Positions 25,110 to 35,470 of a stretch of DNA of 64,000 nt are shown here, piece after piece. Made by a program: the position numbers and the translations under genes. Every line of letters starts with the position of its first letter. Position 1 is the stretch's first letter. This DNA comes from JAHBNG01 sp039028975 (GTDB taxonomy: Bacteria; Chloroflexota; Anaerolineae; Caldilineales; Caldilineaceae): contig JBCCHB010000085.1 of assembly GCA_039028975.1 (NCBI GenBank), positions 1 to 64,000 on the forward strand. Direction: 5' to 3'. The notes beneath the pieces are model-generated. The model was not told where the DNA came from. It did no database searches and saw only the letters and a list, made by a program, of their open reading frames with translations.

Positions 25110-26657
25110 ATGACAACACCTCGGCAGAGGGGATTGTGCCTCTTCTTATTGGGACCACCTGATGTCACGATTGATGGTGTACCGTTACCAAGGCAGCTCA
25201 TGCGTAAAGCGTGCGCATTGCTCTATTATTTGGCCGTCACCGGAGAAGTTCAGAGTCGTGAAGCGGTGGCCGACCTGCTATGGCCGCAAATGACAACAGG
25301 ACAGGCACTGAAGAACTTACGCACGACATTGCCCGAACTACGTAAATATGTGGGTGATTACCTAACGGCTACGCGTCAGACCATTGGAATTAAATCCCAA
25401 TCAGCCTATCATCTTGACGTGAATCAGCTCCATGCTGGTTTTACGAATGGCGTTCCAGAACGCCCCATTGAGGAACTGCTTGCCACGGCTCAAATTTACC
25501 GCGGTGAATTTCTGCAGGGCTTTTATGTACGGAACGCATCCACCTTTGATGAGTGGGTTCACTATCAGCGCGTTCAATTACAGGCAATTGTCATAAAGGG
25601 GTTAAGTTCGTTGGCGGAACGTTGCCTAGTAGAGCATCTGTACGAGCTTGGCTTGGAGGCGACTGCCCAATTGCTCGAATTAGAACCATGGCTGGAGTCG
25701 GGGCACCGTCAGCAGATGCAGTTGCTGGTTGCCAGTGGTCAGCGAGGGGCAGCCTTAAAGCAATATGAAACCTGTTGCAAAATTTTGGCGACCGAGTTTG
25801 GGTTGGAGCCAGCGGCTGAGACAGTGTCACTTTATCAACAGATCCGTAGTGGTGATTTGGCAAGTTTCGTTCCACAAGAGGAGCGGCAAACAACAATTCA
25901 TCCATTGGCCATAGACGTTGATGATTTGTATATGCCGCAGCCGCAAAATATAGAATCAGGGCAGACGCCCGAAAATGGTTACAGTGCAGTCGAGGCACTG
26001 GCAACGTCTGCCCTGGATGATTACACAACATCTGCGCCACGCAATAACGCAACATCGGTTCCGCCTCCTTGGTTTGGCGCGCCAGAGATAGGACACTTTT
26101 ATGGCCGTCATGAAGAACTTTCCATGTTGCGCGAGTGGCTGGTGAATCAACGGGCGCGTGCAGTTGCTATTTTAGGCATGGGTGGCCAAGGTAAGACGGC
26201 CCTGGCAGCTTCGTTTGCCTGTTCTCTATCAGACGAAGACTTTGACCTGATTATATGGCGCTCGTTGGTTAACGCTCCCCCACTTTCTGAAATAATGGAG
26301 ACCTGGGTTGAAGTACTCTCTGGAGAGCCAGTCGTGACGCTGCCACCCAGCCTTGATCAGCAGTTTGATCTGCTCATCGAACATCTGCATCAGCGTCGCT
26401 GTTTGCTTGTGCTCGACAATATGGAGAGCATTCTGCGCAGCGGTGACCGCGCCGGGTATTATCGTGAAGACTATACAGACTATGAGCAGCTATTGACCCA
26501 AATTGCTCAGCGTGCCCACCACAGTACGCTCTTGCTCACAAGCCGCGAGTACCCACAACGCTTAACACAGCTCGCGCGAACCTCTTCGGGCATCCATGCA
26601 CTTTATTTGGATGGACTTTCGTCTCAATCAGGTCAAAAATTGCTGGCAGCTTATTAG
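25110..26657 (+). CDS. SARP/BTAD-NB-ARC regulator, N-terminal part ending at an in-frame amber stop
   Basis: ATG 25110 follows AAAAGGAGCTGGA. Residues of about 10-100 are a winged-helix DNA-binding domain and about 105-255 a bacterial transcriptional activation domain, as in SARP regulators. The NB-ARC ATPase starts near 325, with Walker A GMGGQGKT at about residues 357-364 and Walker B CLLVLDN near 433. The frame stops at TAG 26655-26657 after GQKLLAAY, in the middle of the NB-ARC region. The same frame resumes at once without another stop until 29612, and its sequence is the expected continuation (LTGAITALQKLIDRYVGNPL). So this is half of one gene split by a point mutation, a sequencing error or a recoded codon. 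The intact protein would be a STAND-type signal-sensing transcription regulator. Confidence 0.85.
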   Translation: MTTPRQRGLCLFLLGPPDVTIDGVPLPRQLMRKACALLYYLAVTGEVQSREAVADLLWPQMTTGQALKNLRTTLPELRKYVGDYLTATRQTIGIKSQSAYHLDVNQLHAGFTNGVPERPIEELLATAQIYRGEFLQGFYVRNASTFDEWVHYQRVQLQAIVIKGLSSLAERCLVEHLYELGLEATAQLLELEPWLESGHRQQMQLLVASGQRGAALKQYETCCKILATEFGLEPAAETVSLYQQIRSGDLASFVPQEERQTTIHPLAIDVDDLYMPQPQNIESGQTPENGYSAVEALATSALDDYTTSAPRNNATSVPPPWFGAPEIGHFYGRHEELSMLREWLVNQRARAVAILGMGGQGKTALAASFACSLSDEDFDLIIWRSLVNAPPLSEIMETWVEVLSGEPVVTLPPSLDQQFDLLIEHLHQRRCLLVLDNMESILRSGDRAGYYREDYTDYEQLLTQIAQRAHHSTLLLTSREYPQRLTQLARTSSGIHALYLDGLSSQSGQKLLAAY

Positions 26658-26729
26658 CTAACGGGGGCGATAACAGCTCTGCAGAAGCTGATCGATCGAT
26701 ATGTAGGAAACCCATTAGCGCTTGTCCTT

Positions 26730-29612
26730 GTGGCCTCAACCATTGACGAGCTTTATGGCGGCAATGTTGACGAATTTTTGGCCGAAAAGGTTCTGATCTT
26801 CGACGACATTCGAGATGTGCTTGATCAACAGTTTGGTCGGCTATCTTTTGCAGAACAATCGATACTCTTTTGGTTGGCGGTTGAACGTGAGCCAGTCGAA
26901 CTCAAAACATTGCGCACAAACTTCCCACAATGGAAGCAACGTACATTTACGGAAGCCCTTCGCTCTCTACAGCGGCGTTCGCTGGTTGAAACCACGCATA
27001 ACGAGTGGATGTTACAGAACGTGGTGATGGAATATCTAAGCGATCGCCTGATAGACGCTATGTCACAAGAATTTTTCAACAGTGACTGGGCCTTATATAA
27101 GCCGACTGAAGATGAAGGGAGTGTAAACGACGGGTCTAAAGAAAAGGAGGCTAAAGTAAAAGAGCCTAAAGAAAAAGAGACGGGGCTACTCAGAACGTAT
27201 TTGAATCGCTATCCGTTGCTAAAAGCGCAATCCAAAGCATATGTTCGTCAGATTCAAGCGCGTCTGTTGCTTGGCCCCGTTGCGGAAAATCTGATTAGGT
27301 ACTGGGGCAAAGCGAATAGTGTTGCCCAGTTGAAAGTGCTTGTGAATCGTATGCGTGCAACCTACCCTCGTCTGCCTGGATACACTGCTGCAAATCTCTT
27401 CCATCTACTCATCCATCTCAATGTGGATTTGCGCGGTTATGATTTCTCTAAACTAGCACTCTGGCAAATCGATTTACGCCGCACTGTACTCCCTCAGGTT
27501 AACTTCAGCGAAAGTGAATTGCATCGCGCGCTTTTCCCAGAGCTGCTTAGCACAATTTATGTGATTGCCTTCGATCCAACAGGCCAGATATTGCTGGCCG
27601 GTTTGGGTTCTGGCATTGTAAAAGCGTGGCGAGTAGCAGACCAGCAACTGATTTACGAGGTACGCGCCCACCAAGATGGTGTAAGGCGGATGCAGATTAG
27701 CGAAGATGGTAAACGACTGGTAACGGCAAGCGTTCAAGGAGAGGTGCGTTTATGGGCTGTCTCATCGCATATGGATGGCCCAGCTGGGGATGACTTGGCT
27801 AGGGATGGCTTGGTTAGGGATGAAGAATTGCTACAGCCGATGCAAGACATGGTCTCGTCCGGCGCTTATATCTGTGCGCTACGCCCAGATGGTAACATGT
27901 TAGCAGCCACGGGAGCGGAGTTTGAAATTACATTATGGAACACGCAAACTGATCAAGTGCAAGGGAAATTACCAGGCCACGCAGGCGGTACATATGCCCT
28001 TTGTTATAGCCCCAATGGTGCTGTTCTGGCTTCTGGTGGTGCGGATCATGTGGTGCGCCTATGGCAAATGGATAGCGTACTGCAGGGGGAATTCACATCA
28101 ATGGAAACGAGAGCCTCAGAATCATTGACGCAGACAACCTCACATATCACCTTGAAAGGCCATACAAATTATATCCTCTCCATTGCCTTTAGCCCTGATA
28201 GTGAACGATTAGCTAGCAGCGGTGATGATTGGACCATTCGTATTTGGGAGTCAGCCAGCGGTCGCCATCTGCAAACGCTTACAGGGCATACGACGGGTGT
28301 ACATTCTGTGGCTTTCAGTTCCGATGGTGCCACGCTGGTTAGTGGCGACAGTGGTGGAATCGTTCGCTTATGGGATGTACATAGTGGGCAATTGCTGCAC
28401 ACATTGCACCACCATCAACAATTAGTTTGGTCTGTTGCATTTCACCCCGACGGGCAATTAGTGGCCAGCGGAAGTGCAGATCATACAATCCACCTCTGGA
28501 ATCGGCGTGATGGTCAGTTGCGACAAACATTACAAGGGCACCCCAAAGCCGTATTAGCGCTTGCGTCCAGCCCTGATGGTCAGTGGCTGGCCAGCGGCGG
28601 GGCGGACATGAAGGTCTATCTATGGCCTCTTGCCGATTTGAGTCTGGGTAAGCCAGATTTGGCGCTTGGTGGTCATACCGACTGGGTTCTTACGGTTGCA
28701 TTTCACCCCAGGAGTCAACTCCTGGCCAGTGCTGGCAACGATGGGAAGATTCTGCTTTGGACTATGCAAGATAGTGAGCCATCTAGAAAACCGACGCGCA
28801 TCCTTCACGGCCATGACGCGCCCATTACCCAGGTTGTTTTTCATCCGAGCGGTAAAATTCTTGCAACCAGCAGTTATGACAAAAGTGTGCGCCTCTGGGA
28901 GGTGGAGAGTGGTAAATTGCTTCATATCCTAAAGGGGCACAGCCGCTTGGTTTGGTCGGTGGCCTTTAGCAATGACGGCAACCGTCTCTATAGCTCTAGC
29001 GGTGATGAGACGGTCTGCCTGTGGGATCTCACGAAACTGGATAGCCTTGAAGTCAATACACCGCACCAACAATCTGCTGCATTAGGAGAAGAAGTTGTAA
29101 AAATACTCTGCACGTCGGATGATAAATTTCTGGTCGCTAATGCGGCTACCATGATTCATCGCTTGGATCACTCTTGTCAACTATTGGATACTCAAACCCA
29201 TAAAGCAACATGGATGTGGGATATGGCGCAGAGTCGAGATGGATCTATATTAGCCACAACAACACCACACCGAATGATCAAAATATGGCAGATGCCTGAA
29301 GGGAAAGAAGTGGGGAGTCTGATTGGCCATCAAGATGATGTCGCGGTCGTTGCCATCAGCCCAGACGACCGCACAATCTACAGTGCAAGCACGGATGGTG
29401 AGATTAAGTTGTGGGACACCGATAGTGGGAAATGTGTCAAAACGCTCCGGTTAGAAGCCCCATTTGCCAAGATGAATATCTCAGGCTTGTCGGGAATTAC
29501 TGAAGCCCAAAGGGAATCGCTCAAGGTACTAGGAGCCATTGAACTTTGCTACTCAGGAACATCTAGATTCATAGATTCGCTTCACGAAGAGAAATCGAAA
29601 TGCTTCAAATGA
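26730..29612 (+). CDS. NB-ARC C-terminal part with 13-14 WD40 repeats, downstream of the amber codon
   Basis: In frame with 25110-26657; GTG 26730 is only the first possible restart, and homologous sequence begins right after the stop at 26658. Residues of about 1-120 finish the NB-ARC/winged-helix region (ELYGG, DIRDVLDQQFGRLS, WLAVEREPVELKTLR). A charged Lys/Glu linker follows (EKEAKVKEPKEKE, near residue 140). From about residue 270 come 13-14 WD40 blades with GH ... SVAFSPDG ... LASGGAD ... VRLWD signatures, enough for two seven-bladed propellers. One blade near residue 800 is degenerate. The ending MNISGLSGITEAQRESLKVL is typical of this family. Expressed alone it would be a WD40 protein without an ATPase; restart from GTG is doubtful because no good ribosome-binding site is seen. 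Confidence 0.82.
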   Translation: MASTIDELYGGNVDEFLAEKVLIFDDIRDVLDQQFGRLSFAEQSILFWLAVEREPVELKTLRTNFPQWKQRTFTEALRSLQRRSLVETTHNEWMLQNVVMEYLSDRLIDAMSQEFFNSDWALYKPTEDEGSVNDGSKEKEAKVKEPKEKETGLLRTYLNRYPLLKAQSKAYVRQIQARLLLGPVAENLIRYWGKANSVAQLKVLVNRMRATYPRLPGYTAANLFHLLIHLNVDLRGYDFSKLALWQIDLRRTVLPQVNFSESELHRALFPELLSTIYVIAFDPTGQILLAGLGSGIVKAWRVADQQLIYEVRAHQDGVRRMQISEDGKRLVTASVQGEVRLWAVSSHMDGPAGDDLARDGLVRDEELLQPMQDMVSSGAYICALRPDGNMLAATGAEFEITLWNTQTDQVQGKLPGHAGGTYALCYSPNGAVLASGGADHVVRLWQMDSVLQGEFTSMETRASESLTQTTSHITLKGHTNYILSIAFSPDSERLASSGDDWTIRIWESASGRHLQTLTGHTTGVHSVAFSSDGATLVSGDSGGIVRLWDVHSGQLLHTLHHHQQLVWSVAFHPDGQLVASGSADHTIHLWNRRDGQLRQTLQGHPKAVLALASSPDGQWLASGGADMKVYLWPLADLSLGKPDLALGGHTDWVLTVAFHPRSQLLASAGNDGKILLWTMQDSEPSRKPTRILHGHDAPITQVVFHPSGKILATSSYDKSVRLWEVESGKLLHILKGHSRLVWSVAFSNDGNRLYSSSGDETVCLWDLTKLDSLEVNTPHQQSAALGEEVVKILCTSDDKFLVANAATMIHRLDHSCQLLDTQTHKATWMWDMAQSRDGSILATTTPHRMIKIWQMPEGKEVGSLIGHQDDVAVVAISPDDRTIYSASTDGEIKLWDTDSGKCVKTLRLEAPFAKMNISGLSGITEAQRESLKVLGAIELCYSGTSRFIDSLHEEKSKCFK

Positions 29613-29909
29613 GCACGCTCACGCGTGGCGTGAGGCATGCCCTTGATGTAGCTTCACTGCGCTCTACTGATGATTGCAATCGTTCCTCCACCCCGTGGAC
29701 TGAGCTTGTCGAAGCCGGTTCCCCCTTCGACAGGCTCAGGGGGCTGAACGACTACTGATGATTGTAGATCGGTGAATTGACAAAATGTGCATCTTTGCAC
29801 TTGTTGACAGATACAATGCACCCTCTTCTCATGCGATTAGTCAGCAATAGATGAGAATAATTTGATAGCGTTCCGACCAAACAAATTTTCCCATCTATTG
29901 CCGTTTTTG
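29613..29909. other. Convergent intergenic region with two hairpins
   Basis: It lies between the WD40 gene and the minus-strand gene ending at 29910. A CTCACGC/GCGTGAG stem with a 3-nt loop (29618-29634) follows the WD40 stop. A TGAGCTTGTCGAAG/CTTCGACAGGCTCA palindrome lies at about 29701-29738, a repeat type common between genes in many bacteria. No gene was seen. Confidence 0.65.
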
Positions 29910-32900
29910 TTAATTTCCTCCCGTCAGCATGGGCAGGAAGATAGCCGGTTCTGTTGATCGAGTGGAAACCGTACGGGAGCCAGGTACTACAAGTGCCCAA
30001 TTGGAGAAGTGGTTGACCTGGGCCGTAATGCGATTCTCCTCTGTCGTAACCGTAAAGTTTTCAATTTGCCGCCACGCGTTATCTGTGGTGGAGTAGTAAG
30101 CAGGTGCAATCTCCTCTTCTGTAATGCCTAGAGCGGCCAACTCATCATCTGTGTAATAGAAGGTCAACGTGGCGTCCGTGTTGAAATTACCCTCTATCCG
30201 CTTCCCAGTACGATACTCATAGAGATGAATGCCGTAGCCATAATCGATTGGGCGGGCCACGTAGGTATCAGGCAGATCTTCGACCAGCGGCGTTACGGTA
30301 ATGGTCACGTCGTCGCCTTGCTCATTCGTAACCGGCATAGCACCTGCAGGAATATCTATGCGGGTTCCATCGTCCAGCGAAGCCGTCCATACCGTATCCG
30401 TATCAAATGAATCAACCAGCGCAGGTGGAAGCGAACTCAATGCCAGATAGACTTGAGGGTTCACCGATACGGTTGCGGCATTGGTTAGATCAACGTCTAG
30501 ATCAGACCGGGTCTCATAGTAGCCAGGACCGGTACCAGGATACCAAGAGGCGCTCAGATGCCAGACGCTGCCACTTAAGACATCCAAGGAGAAGTTGCCA
30601 TTGGCATCTGCTTCACCGTATGCATGTTCCCCGTTATCGGACCAAGCAGATACATAGGCAAAGGGTGTCGTTTCTCCGGTCTCACCTTGCGTAATCGTCC
30701 CCTGAATCTTGGAATCGGGCAGACGCAGTTGGAGGGCTACCTGAGCAGGTGTGCCTTCTGCAACCGTTACTCGCTGAACCTTAGCCTGCCCAGTTGATGG
30801 TCCCCAGTAGCCACCATCGACACCGACTGAATACTCAACACCTGTTAGAACCTTCAGGGTAAATTGACCGTTGACCACTTCTGCACCCGTACTGTGATAA
30901 TAAGTACCGTCGTTTTCAACATTAGCCCACGCATACCCATAAGCTAGAGGATCTCCATTGGTATCGAGCACGGTTCCCTCAATGACACCATTCAAGGGCT
31001 GGAGCGTGATGTTCTGAACGGTAGTCTCTTGGGAAACAGCCGTGACTGAAATCGGTTCAGAGGCATTGGGCAAGTACTCTTGTGTGTCGATCCAGTAGCC
31101 CAGTTGCCAGATGCCATCGGCCACCCTCATCTCGTAGCTGCCCGATGTACTGTCAATGGGTCCATAGCCCCATCCACCATAATCATATCGATCTGTCCAG
31201 GCACTTACCTCACCATAAATTCCCGTCACAACAGAGCCGTCGGGGTCCAAAAGCTGCCCGCTGATGATGGCATCGTTACGCTTTAGGACGATCTGCACTT
31301 CAGCATCTTCCAAGGAATTGATAGCGTTCTGACTGGCTTTGCTTGTCTCCACCCAAGCGGCACTTACTTGGCTGGCCCTCACTGACTGGCCAGAGATGGT
31401 AACCTGTTGTTCTCCGACAAGCTGAATGGATTCACCCATCGCTTGTACGCTTGCCGCTTGAATCCCAGCGCGGTTTACACTGTTGTTCAACGAGAGGAGA
31501 GTACTCATACTCTCAATCTCGGCCGATTCCTCATTAAAGAATGAGTAGTCGCCATGATAGTCTAGGTAGACGCCTACCTGATAAGCACCTTGTGGCACCT
31601 TCATCTCAAAACGACCGTTGACAACCCGAGCATCCACGGCAACATCAAAGTAGCCATATCCGCCACTGCTGGTACGACGGGCATACGCTGTTGCCCCGAC
31701 ATCGGTTAGCACATTGCCATCCACATTAACAAGAGAGCCATAGATCGTTCCCGCCGGCCCATAGACGGTAAAGTCAACCGTTTGGGTCTGCTCATCCTTG
31801 GCTTCGACCTGCTGAGGCGGATCCAGCACAAACCAAGTTGGCGGATAGGCATCCTGGCTCACAGCCACCTCAAAGTGACCTTCTCGCACTCTCAACGAAT
31901 AAGATCCATCTGAGCTTGTTGTGGCGTAGCCCCAATCGCCGTTATAGCTCCATGCATTGACTACGGCATCGGAGATGGGTTGCCCCTCTTCATCCAACAC
32001 TGTACCGCTAATTACAGCAGACTTACGAGAAAGTTGAATGTCTTGCAGGTCTACTGTTTCGCCTGCTGTCACTTGTATAATCGGCTGTTCACCCACGTAG
32101 AGTTCTGGATGATAACCTGGATCCAAGTTAATATACATCTGATAGTTGCCCGAAATGACCGCGACTTCAAATGTGCCATCTCGCCGTACCTCAACGCCGC
32201 TGCTATAACCGTCTTCATTACTCAGATCTATCCAAAGACCGTATCCACCGACTGGCTCTCCATCCGGATCGACAATGCGTCCTTTGACGGTGGCATCTGC
32301 GCTTTTAACCGTAAAGGAGATAGTTTGGGTTTCAGGTGTGTCATCCTGGGCAAAGCGAACGGTTTTATAGTTGTATTCTGACCAAAAGGAATCATAATCA
32401 GTCGGATAGGTCGTCACCTCCCAGGTGCCGCCACCAACCTTAAAGCTGAAGTATCCATCGGCATCCGTGGTATCGCCAAAGGCACCATACCAACTTGGAG
32501 AATAGGAATCGATCCCATAAGCCGATACATAGGCGTCAGCAATACCCTCACCCGATTCTGACTTCACGTATCCGTTAATTTCTTTGGGCGGAACTCGCAA
32601 TGAAAGAGTCCCTAGCTCAATCAAATCGCTATCGTCTTCAATCGTAAAGGGGACGGGGTCTGGCGCAATCAACCCTGACTCATCGTATGGTGGATGGACA
32701 GAGAGGCAGTAATCGTCTGCCACCAACCCGCCCATCAGGATAACGCCGTTTTCGTTGGCATAACCATAGTAGTAAAAGTCGCCCCAAGGGCCGTTGTCAT
32801 AATAGACGGGCTCGGGATGGGTAGCCCTCAGGTTGCAGTTCTCGCCATGTTTTGTGATGACTTCAAAGCTAGCGCCTGACACGGGCTGACCATTGGGCCG

Positions 32901-34436
32901 GACGACTGTACCCTGTACCTGAGGCCCAGCCAGCGCTATATCACCCAGTTCAACAACCTGATCTGCGGCCACCTCAATGTCGGTCAGCGTTGAACCAAAG
33001 AGTCCTGGGAACATGTACATATCGATACCGACGACGACTTTATAAGTACCGGCAAAGAGCCGAACGCTAAAGAGACCTTCTGCATTTGGATTTACATGGG
33101 CAGAGTGGTAGCCTGGCCCGTCAATAGAAGAGGAACGTCCTTCAATGGTGATATAGACACCACCATTTTCACCCGAAACCGGATTTCCACTTGCGTCCAC
33201 GATGCGCCCGGTTAAGGTGGATGTGGGAACTTCTAGGGAAAAATCTGCCGTTTGGGTCTCGGGTTCATCGTTATCAGCAAAACGGACAATTTGTTCACTC
33301 CCAGGCTCTGGGTATGCGCCCATCATATCAGACGACAGATAAGCATTGATATGCCATTCACCACCGTTGACTTGAAGAACATATTTGCCATCTGTATCGG
33401 TGGTCGTCGAGACCCATCCATAGTGATAGTAGTTGTTGGCTTCCACTGTGGCGTTGGCAATGCCTACACCATTCTGATCCACTACGGCCCCTTCAATCCG
33501 CTTTGCCGGTAGGGTAAATTGGATTGAACCAAGATCAACAGGCGCATTGGCCGGATCGAATTCAAAGTAGAAGGGCGCGGGCGGATTCAAGATTGTGCCT
33601 TCACTATGGCCAGTTTCGAGATTATAAGGCATCAAGGGATCAAGGAAGAGGCAGTAGGAACCCGCTTCCACATCTGCCAGCCCCCAAAGCCCTTGTTCAG
33701 TGGTGGAAAAATAGAGTTCGTAACCCCAGCCATAATATGGGTCATGGCCTCTATCATCCACTGTGCAGTCACTGTCGGTCACCTTTCGAATGCGTCCAGA
33801 TGCCCATGCTGCAGGTGAGCCATCTGGTAACAGAATGTTTCCCGAGAGCTGAGGGCCCTGGAGCTGAAGCGGATCGCTGAGTTGAACAGTCTCTCCATCG
33901 CCAACGGCAACTATGACCTCTTGGGAGGAGAAAATCAGCTCGTTTTCAGACCACGCCGGATCGGCCCGTACTATCCAGTCCTCTACGTGTAGGCCGCTAA
34001 GGGTGAATGCACCCGTTTCATCGGATTCGACTGGGTCACCACAAGGGTACCAATACCCACCCATGAGATAGACAGAAACATAGGCACCCGCAGCAGGTTG
34101 ACCATCGGGTTGTAAAACAATGCCTTGAATGGCACCATTCCCGTCACAGGTATGATAATCCGGTGGATAGAATTCATCTGGATGGAGGGGGGGCGGGGTA
34201 GGTGTGGGTACAGTTGGTGATGTCTGTTGGTTGGGGACGGCCTGGAGGGGCTGAGCAACGCCCCACCAGATACAGATACCTGCGATAAATATACATTGAA
34301 TAAGAATGCTTACCACACAGACTGACCTGTAAGTGGATGTATGCACAGAGCGACGCGCTGGGTTCTCTACTGCACCGTGTTTAGATGCCAATCTGCCAAA
34401 AAGCCGTCTGTTAAGTAGTGAGTGAAATCGAGCCAT
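29910..34436 (-). CDS. Secreted protein of 12 carboxypeptidase-regulatory-like repeats, 1508 residues
   Basis: ATG 34436 is chosen for AAGGAG 9 nt upstream; a longer frame from 34604 would run through a dispersed repeat. A basic N-terminus and one hydrophobic segment (SILIQCIFIAGICIWWGV, about residues 44-61) give export or anchoring. A Thr/Pro linker (TSPTVPTPTPPP) follows. About 12 CarboxypepD_reg-like beta-sandwich repeats come next, each opening with patterns such as ISGTVLDEEGQPISDAVVNA or VKGRIVDPDGEPVGGYGLWI, often ending YSLRV or FEVAV. The last 170 residues (DGTRIDIPAGAMPVTNEQGD, later NHFSNWALVVPG) resemble a ZU5-like ending. The protein ends IFLPMLTGGN, the C-terminal LP motif. It is probably a cell-surface structural protein; no active site was seen. 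Confidence 0.87.
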   Translation of the reverse strand: MARFHSLLNRRLFGRLASKHGAVENPARRSVHTSTYRSVCVVSILIQCIFIAGICIWWGVAQPLQAVPNQQTSPTVPTPTPPPLHPDEFYPPDYHTCDGNGAIQGIVLQPDGQPAAGAYVSVYLMGGYWYPCGDPVESDETGAFTLSGLHVEDWIVRADPAWSENELIFSSQEVIVAVGDGETVQLSDPLQLQGPQLSGNILLPDGSPAAWASGRIRKVTDSDCTVDDRGHDPYYGWGYELYFSTTEQGLWGLADVEAGSYCLFLDPLMPYNLETGHSEGTILNPPAPFYFEFDPANAPVDLGSIQFTLPAKRIEGAVVDQNGVGIANATVEANNYYHYGWVSTTTDTDGKYVLQVNGGEWHINAYLSSDMMGAYPEPGSEQIVRFADNDEPETQTADFSLEVPTSTLTGRIVDASGNPVSGENGGVYITIEGRSSSIDGPGYHSAHVNPNAEGLFSVRLFAGTYKVVVGIDMYMFPGLFGSTLTDIEVAADQVVELGDIALAGPQVQGTVVRPNGQPVSGASFEVITKHGENCNLRATHPEPVYYDNGPWGDFYYYGYANENGVILMGGLVADDYCLSVHPPYDESGLIAPDPVPFTIEDDSDLIELGTLSLRVPPKEINGYVKSESGEGIADAYVSAYGIDSYSPSWYGAFGDTTDADGYFSFKVGGGTWEVTTYPTDYDSFWSEYNYKTVRFAQDDTPETQTISFTVKSADATVKGRIVDPDGEPVGGYGLWIDLSNEDGYSSGVEVRRDGTFEVAVISGNYQMYINLDPGYHPELYVGEQPIIQVTAGETVDLQDIQLSRKSAVISGTVLDEEGQPISDAVVNAWSYNGDWGYATTSSDGSYSLRVREGHFEVAVSQDAYPPTWFVLDPPQQVEAKDEQTQTVDFTVYGPAGTIYGSLVNVDGNVLTDVGATAYARRTSSGGYGYFDVAVDARVVNGRFEMKVPQGAYQVGVYLDYHGDYSFFNEESAEIESMSTLLSLNNSVNRAGIQAASVQAMGESIQLVGEQQVTISGQSVRASQVSAAWVETSKASQNAINSLEDAEVQIVLKRNDAIISGQLLDPDGSVVTGIYGEVSAWTDRYDYGGWGYGPIDSTSGSYEMRVADGIWQLGYWIDTQEYLPNASEPISVTAVSQETTVQNITLQPLNGVIEGTVLDTNGDPLAYGYAWANVENDGTYYHSTGAEVVNGQFTLKVLTGVEYSVGVDGGYWGPSTGQAKVQRVTVAEGTPAQVALQLRLPDSKIQGTITQGETGETTPFAYVSAWSDNGEHAYGEADANGNFSLDVLSGSVWHLSASWYPGTGPGYYETRSDLDVDLTNAATVSVNPQVYLALSSLPPALVDSFDTDTVWTASLDDGTRIDIPAGAMPVTNEQGDDVTITVTPLVEDLPDTYVARPIDYGYGIHLYEYRTGKRIEGNFNTDATLTFYYTDDELAALGITEEEIAPAYYSTTDNAWRQIENFTVTTEENRITAQVNHFSNWALVVPGSRTVSTRSTEPAIFLPMLTGGN

Positions 34437-34514
34437 AGAAGCAAACTCCTTATTGATATCAAAACAGTAACTCTTTTGTACTCTGTCTCTAAGCGAGTAC
34501 AGACGTTTTATGAT

Positions 34515-34544
34515 GCGGTCGTTTTCAAACGGAGCTGAGTATAG
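34515..34544. repeat. Shortened copy of the palindromic family (ends only)
   Basis: GCGGTCGTTTTC joins directly to AAACGGAGCTGAGTATA. These are the two outer ends of the element seen in full at 22724 and 45448, with the central part missing. Confidence 0.65.
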
Positions 34545-35065
34545 ATAGACCGATGAAAGCTCTAACCTTTTACTGATACTTAGGAATCTGGGGAGCGGTT
34601 GCACAGATAAAAACTACACTGCATACGATTTTCTGTCTTCACGTAATACTTTATACGATCTTGAATCACAAAAAGGCCCGTTGAGCGTAAACACCTCACC
34701 GGATTGACGACTATTGTAGCAGTACAACCTCCTTCAAGATGGGAACTATGTAAATAAAATGTAAAAGGTGATTTGATCTCCTATTCGGTATGCAAATTCG
34801 TGCTATACAGATACAAGTTAATCGTACCCATTTGGCTAGTGCAATACAAGACTCAGATCTGTCACATGGCATGGTACAGATCTGTTGTACTCAGTCGTTA
34901 AACATGCACCAGGCTGGACCGCCTTACAGAGTAAAGTGTAAAGGATTTTGAGCCAAAGTAAACCTATTTTTCTCTGCTCTTTCTAGGGCATTTGGCTCAA
35001 AGTTGTTTAAGTTACCTGATAAATGACACGATAGCCGTGTAGAAAGCAGAGGATATTGACACGAT

Positions 35066-35150
35066 TATACTCAGCTCTGTTTGAGAACAGGAGTTTCTAT
35101 GTGATCTACCAGTGGCGCTACACTCCGGTTCTTAAAACGACCGCGGTATA
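35066..35150. repeat. Palindromic dispersed repeat, copy 2 (MITE-like)
   Basis: It starts TATACTCAGCTCTGTTTGAG and ends CTTAAAACGACCGCGGTATA. Same orientation and length (85 bp) as 45448-45532. Confidence 0.7.
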
Positions 35151-35391
35151 ACTCGAAGAATTGTGAAAATAGACCCTAATTGCCAATTGGTGTCACATCA
35201 AAGGAGCCGGATAGGTACGAAAAAAATACATGGGTTAGGAGGGCCTGCTAGATAAATCAGACACCTTCTCGGCTGCCAAAAATGGTGGATATCGTGTATA
35301 ATCCAACTCTTATTTAAGGATTGTAACGTCACTCCTTTGGTATCGCTTAGGGGCGAGCACACTGTTCGATAAGTTTTGATAGATTAGACGT

Positions 35392-35470
35392 AGGCGCTGT
35401 TTTCAACTGCGCAAACATGGCCGACCACTCATTATCAAGAGGAGTAATGGGATATCCGGTGTTCGTGCGG
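35392..35470. repeat. Diverged repeat, inverted partner of 23558-23663
   Basis: GTAGGCGCTGTTTTCAACTG followed by CGCAAACATGGCCGACC matches the minus strand near 23652 over 25 bases exactly and then with scattered changes. Confidence 0.6.

Noticed and set aside
26655..26657. Pyrrolysine or other programmed read-through at TAG
   Set aside because: No insertion element or tRNA is visible, and the family does not need a special residue here; a simple mutation or sequencing error is more likely.
34437..34604. Longer N-terminus for the 1508-residue protein
   Set aside because: The extension crosses the palindromic element at 34515-34544, and a good ribosome-binding site supports ATG 34436.
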